A stretch of DNA of 51,953 nucleotides, taken from assembly GCA_017480565.1 (NCBI GenBank), contig JAFVAL010000011.1:1-51953 (forward strand). The letters run 5' to 3'. Numbering within the stretch: position 1 is the first letter of the stretch; every line of letters begins with the position of its first letter. The notes under the pieces were generated by a model that ran no database searches, was not told the origin of the DNA, and saw nothing but the letters and a program-made list of their open reading frames with translations. Made by a program: the position numbers and the translations under genes. Below are positions 26,642 through 35,545 of the stretch, in pieces. The DNA comes from Lachnospiraceae bacterium. GTDB taxonomy: Bacteria > Bacillota > Clostridia > Lachnospirales > Lachnospiraceae.

Positions 26642-26675
26642 AAGAGGTTTTCGAACAAAAGTTCGAAAACCTCTT
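26642..26675. terminator. Terminator hairpin containing a LexA-like box
   Basis: A perfect 15-bp stem (AAGAGGTTTTCGAAC with its complement) and an AAAA loop lie between the SPFH gene's stop and uvrB. On the minus strand CCTTTTTC follows, so it can end the SPFH transcript. The centre, CGAAC-N4-GTTCG (26652-26665), is the Gram-positive LexA box pattern. Confidence 0.75.
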
Positions 26676-26701
26676 TGGAATCATCACTTTAACCTGCGAG
26701 A

Positions 26702-28024
26702 TTATTTCACAATATCTTCCTCGCCAAAAGGATCTCCGCACTCCGGGCAGAACTTCGGCGGATTCGTCGGATCTTCCGGCTCCCAGCCGCACTTGTCACA
26801 CTTATAAACCAGTGCGCCTGCAGGCTTCTTCGTTCCGCACTCGCTGCAGAACTTGCCCTTGTTCACCTTGCCGCAACTCGGGCAGGTCCAGCCATCTTCC
26901 GGCTTCTTTGTGCCGCACTCCGGGCAGAACTTGCCGGTTGCCTTGTTGCCGCAGGTAGGACAAGTCCAGGTGTTTAACGCTGCCTCTGCTTCCTTCGCTG
27001 CCTGATCTGCTGCAGACTGTGCGCCCATCTGATACAGGCTCTGTGCATTGACCCCGCCGGCCTGGGTCGCCATGTTAAGGCCCATGAAGCCGGTCATCGC
27101 ACCGCCAGGATTCTTCGCCGCATCCTGCATTGCCTGTGCCTGAGCACCAACCAGCGTCGCAGCACCGATAGAAGGATCCTTGTAAGCCGCATTCTTCTGC
27201 ATTTCCTTGAGCATCTTCTCGTCTTCTTCGCTTGCCTTCAAGCTCGAGATACCGAAGGAAACAATGGAGATGCCGCGCAGCTTCTGCCACTTCTCAGAAA
27301 GTGCATCATTTAACGCATCTGCCATCTCGGTCGTATGACCAACCACTGCAGAATAACGAATGCCCATGTCAGACATCTTCGCAAATGCCGGCTGAAGCGC
27401 GGTCAAAAGCTCTGTCTTCATCTGGCCTTCCAGTCTATCTCTGGTATACTGTGTCGTCACATTGCCGCACACATTCGTATAGAAGAGAATCGGGTCCACC
27501 ACACGATAGCTGTACTCACCGAAGCAGCGCAGGGAAATGTCGATATCGATACCTGCTCTCTGATCCACAACACGGAATGGAACCGGATTCGCGGTACCAT
27601 ACTTGTTGCCGACAAGCTCCTTGGTGTTAAAATAGTAAACTCTCTGATCCTTCGCAATATCGCCGCCAAACGTAAATCTCTTGCCGATCTGCGCAAAGGT
27701 CTCCTTGATGCTGTCCCACAGATTGCCTGTGAAAATGGAAGGAGACGTCGATGCATCGTAGACGAACTCACCAGGTTCTGCACAAAGCTCTGCAACCTTA
27801 CCCTGATCTACGATGATCATACACTGTCCGTCAGCTACCGCGATCACGGAACCGCTGGTAATGATATTATCGCTGCCCTTTGTGTTGGAAGATCCGGATC
27901 TGACTTTTTTCTGACCTCTGGTTACCAAAACGTTCTCCGGAATTGCGTCACAGTAAAAATACTCTTTCCATGTATCCGCAAGCACGCCCGAAGCTGCTGT
28001 CATTGCCGCCTGAATTAAACCCAT
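26702..28024 (-). CDS. SPFH-domain protein with three C-terminal zinc ribbons
   Basis: The 440-residue protein has an SPFH/band-7 core of the virion-core/YdjI type (about 25-310), a Gly/Ala/Gln/Met-rich linker, and three zinc ribbons. The ribbons are CPTCG..FCPECGTKKP, CPSCG..FCSECGTKKP and a rubredoxin-like 'CDKCGWEPED..FCPECGD'. It is likely cytoplasmic or membrane-peripheral, since no membrane helix is clear. The start is the ATG at 28024, with AAAGGAG seven bases upstream; an extended -10 TGTTATAAT lies at 28076-28084. A longer frame would overlap citrate synthase. Function of the family is poorly known, with stress or membrane scaffolding as the usual idea. Confidence 0.8.
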   Translation of the reverse strand: MGLIQAAMTAASGVLADTWKEYFYCDAIPENVLVTRGQKKVRSGSSNTKGSDNIITSGSVIAVADGQCMIIVDQGKVAELCAEPGEFVYDASTSPSIFTGNLWDSIKETFAQIGKRFTFGGDIAKDQRVYYFNTKELVGNKYGTANPVPFRVVDQRAGIDIDISLRCFGEYSYRVVDPILFYTNVCGNVTTQYTRDRLEGQMKTELLTALQPAFAKMSDMGIRYSAVVGHTTEMADALNDALSEKWQKLRGISIVSFGISSLKASEEDEKMLKEMQKNAAYKDPSIGAATLVGAQAQAMQDAAKNPGGAMTGFMGLNMATQAGGVNAQSLYQMGAQSAADQAAKEAEAALNTWTCPTCGNKATGKFCPECGTKKPEDGWTCPSCGKVNKGKFCSECGTKKPAGALVYKCDKCGWEPEDPTNPPKFCPECGDPFGEEDIVK

Positions 28025-28137
28025 AGTAATACTCCTTTCGTTCCATCGCGGAATCCTCTCCGCTGCCTTATTTGCATTATAACATATAAATTTCATAAAT
28101 GATACCATGAATTCTTTGTGATCTTCAAGGATATTGC

Positions 28138-28167
28138 TTGACGAAACCACGCCATGTAGTCTAGAAT
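28138..28167 (+). promoter_or_regulatory. Promoter of the citrate synthase gene
   Basis: TTGACG (28138-28143) and TAGAAT (28162-28167) are 18 bases apart, 47 bases upstream of the ATG. Confidence 0.65.
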
Positions 28168-28214
28168 AAACGGATAATTTAACAAATGAATTAGACGAAC
28201 AGGGGGACGATGAT

Positions 28215-29588
28215 ATGAAGCAAGAATTGATGAATATGGGGGCATCGTTAGAGAACGATCTTCGTTTGTTAACTTCCAATTACTCTGAGAATAACCAGAT
28301 CAATCCGAAGGCTTACCAGAACCAGACGGTCAAGCTGGGTCTTCGTAATGCCGATGGCTCCGGTGTCGTTGCCGGTCTGACCAAGATCTGTAACGTACAC
28401 GGCTACGTGTTAAATGAAGGCGAGAAGGTCGGTGTCGAAGGCGAACTGACGTACCGCGGCATCCCGGTGGGTGACATCATTCACGGCTGCCAGAAGGAAG
28501 ATCGCTACAGTTTCGAGGAGACTGCATTTTTACTGCTGCAGGGGTATCTGCCGAATCGCAATCAGACCCGCATTTTCTACAATTTACTCTCCGAGTGCCA
28601 CGAACTCCCGGACAGCTTCATCGAAGACATTATCATGAAGGTGGCAAGCCCCAACATCATGAACATGCTGGCGCGTTCTGTCCTGGCGCTTTACACCTAC
28701 GACCCGCGCCCAGAAGATACATCGATGGAGAATGTGATGCGTCAGTCCATCGAGCTGATCGCAAGAATGCCCGCGATCATGGCCGCGGCTTATCAGGTCA
28801 AGCGCCGCATTTACGATGGCAAGAGCATGTACATTCACAACCCGAAGGATGAATACAGCACCGCACAGAATATTTTGCGTATGCTGCGCTCCAACAAAAC
28901 ATTTACCGAAGAAGAGGCGAAGCTTCTGGATCTGTGCCTGACGCTGCACAGTGAGCACGGCGGTGGTAACAACTCCACCTTTGCTGTGCGTGTGCTCTCC
29001 TCTTCCAAGACCGACACCTACTCTGCGATCTCCGCGGGCATCGGTTCCTTAAAGGGTCCTCGCCACGGCGGTGCGAACTACAAAGTGATCGAGCAGCTGG
29101 AGTATTTAAAGGGCAATGTCCGCGACTGGAAAGATGACGACGAAGTGCGTGATTATTTGCAAAAGGTTGTCCAAAAAGAAGCCGGTGACCGTTCCGGTCT
29201 GATCTATGGCATGGGCCACGCAGTCTATACCCTTTCCGATCCTCGTGAGAAGCTTCTGAAAGAGAATGCGATGAAGCTCGCCGAAGGCACCGACTTCTAC
29301 GATGAATTCCTGCTGCTTGACGCTGTGGAGCGCATTGCGCCGGACGTCCTTCGTGAGAAATGGGGCTACGACCGCCCGGTTTGCGCCAACGTTGACATGT
29401 ACTCCGGCCTGGTCTACCGCATGCTTCGCATCCCGGATGAGCTGCACACGGCTATCTTCGCTACCGCAAGAACCGCCGGCTGGTGCGCACATCGTCTGGA
29501 AGAGCTCAACACCTGCAACAAGATCATCCGTCCGGCATACAAGCCGATGCTCAAGAAGCAGGTCTACAAGCCGTTAGTTGACAGATGA
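28215..29588 (+). CDS. Citrate synthase
   Basis: The 457-residue enzyme condenses acetyl-CoA with oxaloacetate. Catalytic motifs are 'LHSEHGGGNNSTF' (first His), 'YGMGHAVYTLSDPR' (second His), and Asp in 'ANVDMYSG', with the CoA-site 'KGPRHGGANYK' before them. It has an N-terminal extension of about 50 residues typical of the Clostridia-type enzyme. AGGGGGA lies eight bases before the ATG. No other TCA gene is nearby; in such anaerobes it feeds glutamate synthesis through a partial cycle. Confidence 0.92.
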   Translation: MKQELMNMGASLENDLRLLTSNYSENNQINPKAYQNQTVKLGLRNADGSGVVAGLTKICNVHGYVLNEGEKVGVEGELTYRGIPVGDIIHGCQKEDRYSFEETAFLLLQGYLPNRNQTRIFYNLLSECHELPDSFIEDIIMKVASPNIMNMLARSVLALYTYDPRPEDTSMENVMRQSIELIARMPAIMAAAYQVKRRIYDGKSMYIHNPKDEYSTAQNILRMLRSNKTFTEEEAKLLDLCLTLHSEHGGGNNSTFAVRVLSSSKTDTYSAISAGIGSLKGPRHGGANYKVIEQLEYLKGNVRDWKDDDEVRDYLQKVVQKEAGDRSGLIYGMGHAVYTLSDPREKLLKENAMKLAEGTDFYDEFLLLDAVERIAPDVLREKWGYDRPVCANVDMYSGLVYRMLRIPDELHTAIFATARTAGWCAHRLEELNTCNKIIRPAYKPMLKKQVYKPLVDR

Positions 29589-29606
29589 TTGACAAATGTT
29601 TTGTCA
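29589..29606 (+). promoter_or_regulatory. Promoter -35 with a perfect dyad upstream of rubrerythrin
   Basis: TGACAAA-TGT-TTTGTCA is a perfect inverted repeat beginning directly after the citrate synthase stop. It overlaps a perfect TTGACA -35 (29589-29594). No strong -10 follows (TGCGAT at 17 bases). An operator for redox or peroxide control is plausible. Confidence 0.5.
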
Positions 29607-29660
29607 GCATTTGCGATAAACGAAGTATCAATTGGATTGTTATATTTTGGAGGTAATACC

Positions 29661-30200
29661 ATGAAGAATCCTTACGCAGGCACACAGACCGAGAAGAACC
29701 TGGAGGCTGCATTTGCCGGAGAATCCCAGGCACGCAACAAGTACACCTACTTTGCTTCCAAGGCAAAGAAAGAAGGCTTTGAACAGATCTCTGCCCTGTT
29801 CTTAAAGACCGCTGACAATGAAAAAGAGCACGCAAAGATGTGGTTTAAGGAGCTTGGCGGCATCGGATCCACCGCAGAGAATCTGGCTGCTGCTGCAGAC
29901 GGTGAGAACTATGAGTGGACCGACATGTACGAAGGCTTTGCACAGACCGCAGAGGCGGAAGGCTTCCCGGAGCTTGCCGCAAAATTCCGCGCAGTCGGCG
30001 AGATCGAAAAGCATCATGAGGAGCGTTACCGCGCACTGCTAAAGAACGTCGAGATGCAGGAAGTCTTCAAAAAGAGCGAAGTCAAGGTCTGGGAGTGCAG
30101 AAACTGCGGCCATATCGTGGTCGGAACGCAGGCACCTGAAGTCTGTCCGGTCTGCAATCATCCGCAGGCATACTTTGAAGTGCACGCAGAGAACTATTGA
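29661..30200 (+). CDS. Rubrerythrin
   Basis: The 179-residue diiron peroxidase reduces hydrogen peroxide in anaerobes. A four-helix ferritin-like domain has the E..E/H ligand pattern in '[16 protein letters not shown]', '[11 protein letters not shown]' and '[10 protein letters not shown]'. A C-terminal rubredoxin has 'CRNCGHIV' and 'CPVCNHP'. The ATG at 29661 follows TTGGAGG by seven bases. A longer in-frame extension would start inside the operator region. It likely shares electron donors with the flavodiiron protein. Confidence 0.95.
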   Translation: MKNPYAGTQTEKNLEAAFAGESQARNKYTYFASKAKKEGFEQISALFLKTADNEKEHAKMWFKELGGIGSTAENLAAAADGENYEWTDMYEGFAQTAEAEGFPELAAKFRAVGEIEKHHEERYRALLKNVEMQEVFKKSEVKVWECRNCGHIVVGTQAPEVCPVCNHPQAYFEVHAENY

Positions 30201-30228
30201 TTCATCCGCAAAACCGTTGAAAATGACG

Positions 30229-30251
30229 AACCCCCTCGCATAGAGGGGGTT
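30229..30251. terminator. Terminator between rubrerythrin and rlmD
   Basis: AACCCCCTC pairs perfectly with GAGGGGGTT around a five-base loop. TTTT continues on the plus strand. It separates two convergent genes. Confidence 0.85.
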
Positions 30252-30254
30252 TTC

Positions 30255-31628
30255 TCATGTCGTTATCTCTTCTTTTTTCTCCAACAGACAAATGGTTTCT
30301 AAATTTCCGGTGTTCACAAACATGTCCACGCCTGCGCTCCTTTTCACCTCGTATCCGGCTGCCTGAATCATCTCCAGATCCCGCACCAGACTCGTCGGTT
30401 TGCAGGAAATGTACACCATCCGCTTCACACCGTACGCCAGAATCTTTGCAAGTGCCTTCGGATGAATCCCGTCCCGCGGCGGATCCAGCACAATCAGATC
30501 GGGCTTCTCTTCCACCGTATCCAGCACTTTTAAGACATCACCCGCAATAAAATCACAGTTTGCGAGGCCATTTGCCAAAGCATTTTCTCTGGCTGCTTCC
30601 ACGGCTTCCTCGACGATCTCCACACCGATCACTTTCTTGGCCACCGGTGCGAGCATCTGCGCGATCGTTCCCGTCCCCGAATACAGATCAAAAATCACCT
30701 TGTCCTTCGTCTCTCCGACAAACTCCCGAGCCTTCGCATAAAGCACTTCCGCACCGTAGGAATTGGTCTGGAAGAAGGAAAACGGGGAAATGTGAAAGCG
30801 AAGTCCCAGCAGTTCTTCCGTGATCGACGCCTCGCCCCAGAGCACTTCCATCGCGTCCGCCTGCACCACGTCCGAGAGGCTGTCGTTGGTCGTATGCAAG
30901 ATCCCCACCAGATTATCGGACAGTTCCAAAGAACGCACACAGGAAGCCCAGGCCGTCAGATCCAGCCCTTCCGGCTCTTGTGATGACGTCACCAGATTCA
31001 CCAGAAGCTGCTGTGTCTTTGCCGCGCGCCGCACAACCAGGTGTCTTAAGTAGCCCTCGTGCGTATAGGTGTGATAAAAAGGCACATTTCTTTCCGCAAA
31101 ATGCACCTGCGTCGCACGAAGAATCTTCCGGTAATCCTCTGTCACAATGTGACACGCGTCAGCCAGCACAATATCGTGAAAGCTGCCGCGCTTATGAAGT
31201 CCGAGCGTGAGCGGTCCATCCTTATACTCATCGCCAAAGGTGTACTCCATCTTGTTGCGGTAACCCTCCGTGATCGGACTGCCAAGAAGCCCCTCATAGT
31301 GCGGCTCGCAGACCGTCTCCAAAAGCTCTCTGACCTGCGCCTCTTTGATCTTCAATTGCTCCTCATAAGGAACCGACTGATACAAGCACCCGCCGCAGAT
31401 CCCAAACTGCGGGCAGATGTCCGGCACGCGCTCTAAGGGAGACTTCTCTATCACAGCAAGAAGCCTCCCTTCCGCTTTTCCGTTACGATTTTTGCTCACC
31501 GCAAAGCAGATGCGCTGGCCGGGGATTGCATTTTTCACAACCGCCGTACCATCTTCGCACACCACCACTGCTTTGTTCGGGAACTTCACTTTCTCTACGG
31601 TTCCCTCGTAGATTTGACCTTTTTTCAT
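30255..31628 (-). CDS. rlmD: 23S rRNA (uracil-C5)-methyltransferase, RlmD/RumA family
   Basis: The 457-residue SAM-dependent enzyme methylates a uracil C5 in 23S rRNA (or tRNA in some relatives). It has an N-terminal TRAM domain, an Fe-S cluster motif C-x5-C-x2-C in 'CPQFGICGGC' plus a later Cys in 'ADACHIV', the SAM loop 'DLYSGTGTIA', 'LDPPRDG', and the catalytic Cys in 'YISCKPTSLVRDL'. The ATG at 31628 has AGAGG six bases upstream. Several Firmicutes carry more than one paralogue, so the exact uracil is uncertain. Confidence 0.88.
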   Translation of the reverse strand: MKKGQIYEGTVEKVKFPNKAVVVCEDGTAVVKNAIPGQRICFAVSKNRNGKAEGRLLAVIEKSPLERVPDICPQFGICGGCLYQSVPYEEQLKIKEAQVRELLETVCEPHYEGLLGSPITEGYRNKMEYTFGDEYKDGPLTLGLHKRGSFHDIVLADACHIVTEDYRKILRATQVHFAERNVPFYHTYTHEGYLRHLVVRRAAKTQQLLVNLVTSSQEPEGLDLTAWASCVRSLELSDNLVGILHTTNDSLSDVVQADAMEVLWGEASITEELLGLRFHISPFSFFQTNSYGAEVLYAKAREFVGETKDKVIFDLYSGTGTIAQMLAPVAKKVIGVEIVEEAVEAARENALANGLANCDFIAGDVLKVLDTVEEKPDLIVLDPPRDGIHPKALAKILAYGVKRMVYISCKPTSLVRDLEMIQAAGYEVKRSAGVDMFVNTGNLETICLLEKKEEITT

Positions 31629-31703
31629 CGGCAACCTCTATCTGAATGGATTTCTATCATGAATGATAATGGAAACTTCATTCAGTGTACCAGTTTTGCC
31701 CGG

Positions 31704-33107
31704 TCATTTCAAGGTAATCACAAGGCTTTGCTGGCGACTGTTTCTGCGAAATGTATACGTGGCAGTCCCAAGCTCGCCTCTCGCCGTCCGCTCACCAGCC
31801 ATCACCTCATACAAGATCTGTGCTTCTCCTGCTTCTACTCCCATGTCCCCAAGAAAAGCTTCCAGTGTAGTTTTTTGCAGTTTGGAAAATGTCTTCGCCA
31901 GCCCATTCATTTTCCCATTCGCAGGACTTAGGATCTCCATCTCCTTCAGTGTCGCTCCCTCATAAGTGCAAATGATCTTCGACGCGAGATCTTCCTGCTC
32001 ATATGAAGCACTGTTGCGCAGCTCAATCTGCTGCACCAGGCCGCCCGAAGCCGTGTGATAGACCATGTAGCCGCTCTTTAAATTCTTCTTCAGAATCTCT
32101 GCAAGCTCCGGCCGGTACTGACAGTTGTCCTCCGTAAACAGAATCGAAAGCTGCTCTGCCTCATAGATGAACTGCACTCCATTTTGTATGCGCGTTCCGG
32201 TGTTGCGCCAGTAAGGCTGATCCTCGCCTTCCGCGATCTGAAATCGGAAGCCCTCATAGAAATTGGAATCCTCACGGAACTGTGGGCTCTCCTCCACGGT
32301 TCGCATCCATTCTTTGATCCCGGTAAATCCTTCCTCTTCCAGGGCATCCGCAATCCACGTGTGGCTCACCTTTAGGAGCATCGGCTGTCCTAGTTCGCAG
32401 ATCTTACCGCAGGTCTCACAAACCACGATATCGCCGATCTCCCCGATGTGATGCAAAGAAAGCACACCCTCGGAGGTAGGCTTCTCATTCAGATGGACGC
32501 AGGTTGCATGATCCTCGTTGTAGGCCTCCAGGATTCTCCGATCTTCCTCGGAGATATCCTCGCAGTTGATGAACAGCTGGTAAGGATCCAGTTCGAATTG
32601 CACCTCGCTGAAATTCATCTCCACCCACAGCATCCCAGGAGCTAATGCTTCGCCGGTCTCTTCATCGTAGACTTCCTGGACGATGGGAAACTCTTCCCCG
32701 CTTTTGGCAAAAAACTCTGCCAAGCCAGGGTCTTTCCCAAACCGGTTGTAGTACGTCTCTCTGACCTCTTTCGTCGTCCACAGTGAATTCTCTCCTGTTC
32801 TGCTTAAGAGCCAAAGGCCGATACCCGGATGATCTTCCTGCAGCAGCCTTTCAGAAAGCCTATCATATAAATCCGCCATGTTTTCATTTAGGATATGCGA
32901 ATTCATTTCATCGATTTGATTGCTGTCATCAAACTTCTTTGCCATGACATCAAACACTGCCTCATCCATCGGCGCACTGCCTTTTGCCTGCGCACTTTTT
33001 GCAGTCTGAAATGGCTGTTTTCCACCTGATGTTACAAGAAGTGGAATCATAAGAAACGCAAGAATCACAGCTCCGGCAATGAGCCAAGTCTTCGATTTAT
33101 TCTTCAT
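31704..33107 (-). CDS. Membrane-anchored extracytoplasmic protein of an ABC exporter operon
   Basis: The 467-residue protein has one N-terminal membrane helix (residues 8-27) with no lipobox Cys, then a large exposed domain rich in acidic and aromatic residues. Four Cys near residues 190-215 ('CVHLNEKP', later 'CETCGKIC') could bind metal or form disulfides. No family was recognised. It starts inside the end of the upstream permease gene (11-base overlap), with AAAGGAG five bases before the ATG. Its place as last gene of the Ytr-type operon resembles the accessory lipoprotein-like partner of that system. Confidence 0.65.
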   Translation of the reverse strand: MKNKSKTWLIAGAVILAFLMIPLLVTSGGKQPFQTAKSAQAKGSAPMDEAVFDVMAKKFDDSNQIDEMNSHILNENMADLYDRLSERLLQEDHPGIGLWLLSRTGENSLWTTKEVRETYYNRFGKDPGLAEFFAKSGEEFPIVQEVYDEETGEALAPGMLWVEMNFSEVQFELDPYQLFINCEDISEEDRRILEAYNEDHATCVHLNEKPTSEGVLSLHHIGEIGDIVVCETCGKICELGQPMLLKVSHTWIADALEEEGFTGIKEWMRTVEESPQFREDSNFYEGFRFQIAEGEDQPYWRNTGTRIQNGVQFIYEAEQLSILFTEDNCQYRPELAEILKKNLKSGYMVYHTASGGLVQQIELRNSASYEQEDLASKIICTYEGATLKEMEILSPANGKMNGLAKTFSKLQKTTLEAFLGDMGVEAGEAQILYEVMAGERTARGELGTATYTFRRNSRQQSLVITLK

Positions 33108-34272
33108 TGCCACTCCTTTCTGCTCGTCTTTTTGGACGCAGATCCATCAGACTTCCTAGGAAAATGTAAACGATCACCGCAATGATTCCCATCAAAAGGA
33201 GCACCACGCCAAACCGAAACCGTTCAATATTTACCATGCGTCCGGCAAACATACCAAAAAGCACACTGGCAACGATACGAAATGTCTGATCAATCCATGC
33301 CGTGCGAAAAACATGTTCCGTCTCCTCCGCATGCATGGTTGCTGCGCGCCCCAACACATAAGCCACTGCCGCAACTACGATGACAAAAATCAGTTTCTGC
33401 CAGAACTGCGGCAGATAGATCACACAGACCATAGCGTCTACGGCACCATCATAAAATTGAACCTCTGCGGCTTCCGCGAAACGAAGCGGTGCTGCCATTC
33501 CCAGCACATTGCTTGCATAAGGTAGAAACTCATGATCAAAGAATAACAACATCAGATGATTGATGACATTTCCCACATAAAACGGGACAAACCATACCGC
33601 AAAGGAAAGCGCAAGCCCCAAAAGGAAGGAATTGCAGACCGTAAACAGCAAGCAGCTGACCAGGTATACCATCAATCCCAAAGCGAATCCAAAAAGCAAG
33701 AACAGGATCAAATGTCCAAAGCTCTCAGACCCAAGAATGACTTCGTAAAACGTTGATGGCAGATTATAAATGCGGATCCAATTCCGATGATAAACCCAAG
33801 CATAAATGCTGGCAGCAGAGAACGCACCCACTGTAAGTAAGATACCGAATGCACCAGCACGGATTCGTGCCTGCCAGATCTCTGCTCTGGAAACTGGAAG
33901 GGAGCGTACATATTCCTCTCCGCCCGGTTGTCTCGCATGAAAAAACTGAACCACTGCCGTCAAGATCCCTTGCAGCATTAAGAACAAAGTCATGTGATAA
34001 AAAAAGTGTTGAAACACTTCCTGATACAACGAGCCATACATCTGTAAATCCATGATTCCTCCCTGTGAAATCATGAAGTTTCCAGGCAGTGTATAGGAGT
34101 TGCCAATGCCAGCCCAGACTGTTCTGGAATCCTGATAACTGTTCATCCAGCTCTGGTAATGGCCTTCCAAGTTTAACTGAACACTGATTCCTAGAAGGAG
34201 CCCAACCGCGGGATAGACCCAGTAAAAGAGACGAAGACGCTTTTTCTCCCAGCGCATCCAAGCTTTTCTCAT
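33097..34272 (-). CDS. ABC-2 type transporter permease
   Basis: The 391-residue membrane protein has about seven to eight hydrophobic segments (about 19-38, 90-115, 140-165, 185-215, 230-260, 300-330, 355-380) and a 'SLPVSRAEIWQARI' coupling-type turn after residue 105. It is the second permease of the operon. AAAGGAG is seven bases before the ATG at 34272, and that ATG overlaps the previous stop by four bases. Substrate is unknown; in Bacillus the Ytr system responds to cell-wall antibiotics. Confidence 0.85.
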   Translation of the reverse strand: MRKAWMRWEKKRLRLFYWVYPAVGLLLGISVQLNLEGHYQSWMNSYQDSRTVWAGIGNSYTLPGNFMISQGGIMDLQMYGSLYQEVFQHFFYHMTLFLMLQGILTAVVQFFHARQPGGEEYVRSLPVSRAEIWQARIRAGAFGILLTVGAFSAASIYAWVYHRNWIRIYNLPSTFYEVILGSESFGHLILFLLFGFALGLMVYLVSCLLFTVCNSFLLGLALSFAVWFVPFYVGNVINHLMLLFFDHEFLPYASNVLGMAAPLRFAEAAEVQFYDGAVDAMVCVIYLPQFWQKLIFVIVVAAVAYVLGRAATMHAEETEHVFRTAWIDQTFRIVASVLFGMFAGRMVNIERFRFGVVLLLMGIIAVIVYIFLGSLMDLRPKRRAERSGNEE

Positions 34273-35543
34273 GCGATTTTCTCCTTTCTCTTTCCAAATT
34301 TCTCCGGATACAGATACGTAAGCGGGATCCAAAGAATGCCCACCGTAACCCCTAAACTGATCACACAAAGGATGGCGAAATGTCCTGGCTGTGCAGGAAA
34401 TCCATACAGTGCATCTGAAGGTCGTGCCTGAATATCCTGAAGGCCAAACCCGGATTGTCCATATTCAAATTCCGTATTCACGGTTTTATAAGGTGAATCC
34501 AAATCAAAATACAGTGGCTTAAGATCACTCGATCCGATCAATTCGTTGTCTTTTGTAATCACGTAGCCTTCTCTGACAAATTCCTGGAACAATTCTGGAT
34601 CATCTTCTGGAGATCGCCCGCTTAATTCTTCATAAAGTCCGGCATAATCAAAACGATGTGTTTCGTAGTAAGGATAATAGACCAGATTGCCAAAACTTAC
34701 CGATGCGAGCAGATGCATCACCACCACAAGGAGGCATACGACAGCGATCAGAATGGCACACCAGCGTGGCTTACTCGCTATCATCTGATCCGAAGCGAGC
34801 TCATTTTCCGAAAAATGTTTCTGTCCACTTCTCACCATCAGATAGCTCAGAAAAAGAACACCGATGCAGAGTGACAGATAAAGCCACCACCAATGAGGCG
34901 CAATCGGATCTTGATAGAGCGCAAATGCAGCTTTCGCATTCCCCAGAATCGCTTTCGCAATGAGAAGCAATGTGTAAGGCGTTTGGTGCGGTCTGATTGC
35001 CAGATAGGCTGCACCAAGCTCTTCTGCCGCGGTTAGAATCTTTGGAAACACTACTGTTAACCCCAGCGCAATCACATATCCCGCAACCGCATAACGCACC
35101 ATCGAGATGACAAGCATGACGAGTGCCAAAAAGATCACAGAATAAAGAAAGCGTCCCAAAACCGCAGGAAGCAATGCAATTGCAGTCGCTGCGCGATCCA
35201 CGTACTGTAGAGAAAACATTGCCCAGGTGATTAGATACATCCATGATAAGATGATGGCAAGCGCCAGAAACCAGCCGAGATAAATCTCTCTCTTGGTCAG
35301 CGGCAGACTCGATAAATAGATGCCTTCCTCACTTCTGCGATATCGCGTAAAGATGACAACGGAAAGAACCCCGATTACAATCATCAGATATTTCTCGATA
35401 ATGCCGGTATTCTCCCAAAACACCCACCAGATCTGCTGGGGATCACCATATGTTTCTCCGACGCTAAAGATGATCCCAATCACAAACGCTGCAAACGCCA
35501 TCATCCCGTAGGTCCGCAAGGTGTGCTTTAACACGGACTTCAT
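34269..35543 (-). CDS. ABC-2 type transporter permease
   Basis: The 424-residue membrane protein shows about seven hydrophobic helices, the 'SSLPLTKREIYLGW' coupling turn near residue 75 (matching the second permease's 'SLPVSRAEIWQ'), and an extracytoplasmic loop of about 90 residues before the last helix. The ATG at 35543 has AGGAGG seven bases upstream. A GTG two codons earlier is too close to that site. It starts two bases after the ATPase stop. Confidence 0.87.
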   Translation of the reverse strand: MKSVLKHTLRTYGMMAFAAFVIGIIFSVGETYGDPQQIWWVFWENTGIIEKYLMIVIGVLSVVIFTRYRRSEEGIYLSSLPLTKREIYLGWFLALAIILSWMYLITWAMFSLQYVDRAATAIALLPAVLGRFLYSVIFLALVMLVISMVRYAVAGYVIALGLTVVFPKILTAAEELGAAYLAIRPHQTPYTLLLIAKAILGNAKAAFALYQDPIAPHWWWLYLSLCIGVLFLSYLMVRSGQKHFSENELASDQMIASKPRWCAILIAVVCLLVVVMHLLASVSFGNLVYYPYYETHRFDYAGLYEELSGRSPEDDPELFQEFVREGYVITKDNELIGSSDLKPLYFDLDSPYKTVNTEFEYGQSGFGLQDIQARPSDALYGFPAQPGHFAILCVISLGVTVGILWIPLTYLYPEKFGKRKEKIA

Positions 35544-35545
35544 GC

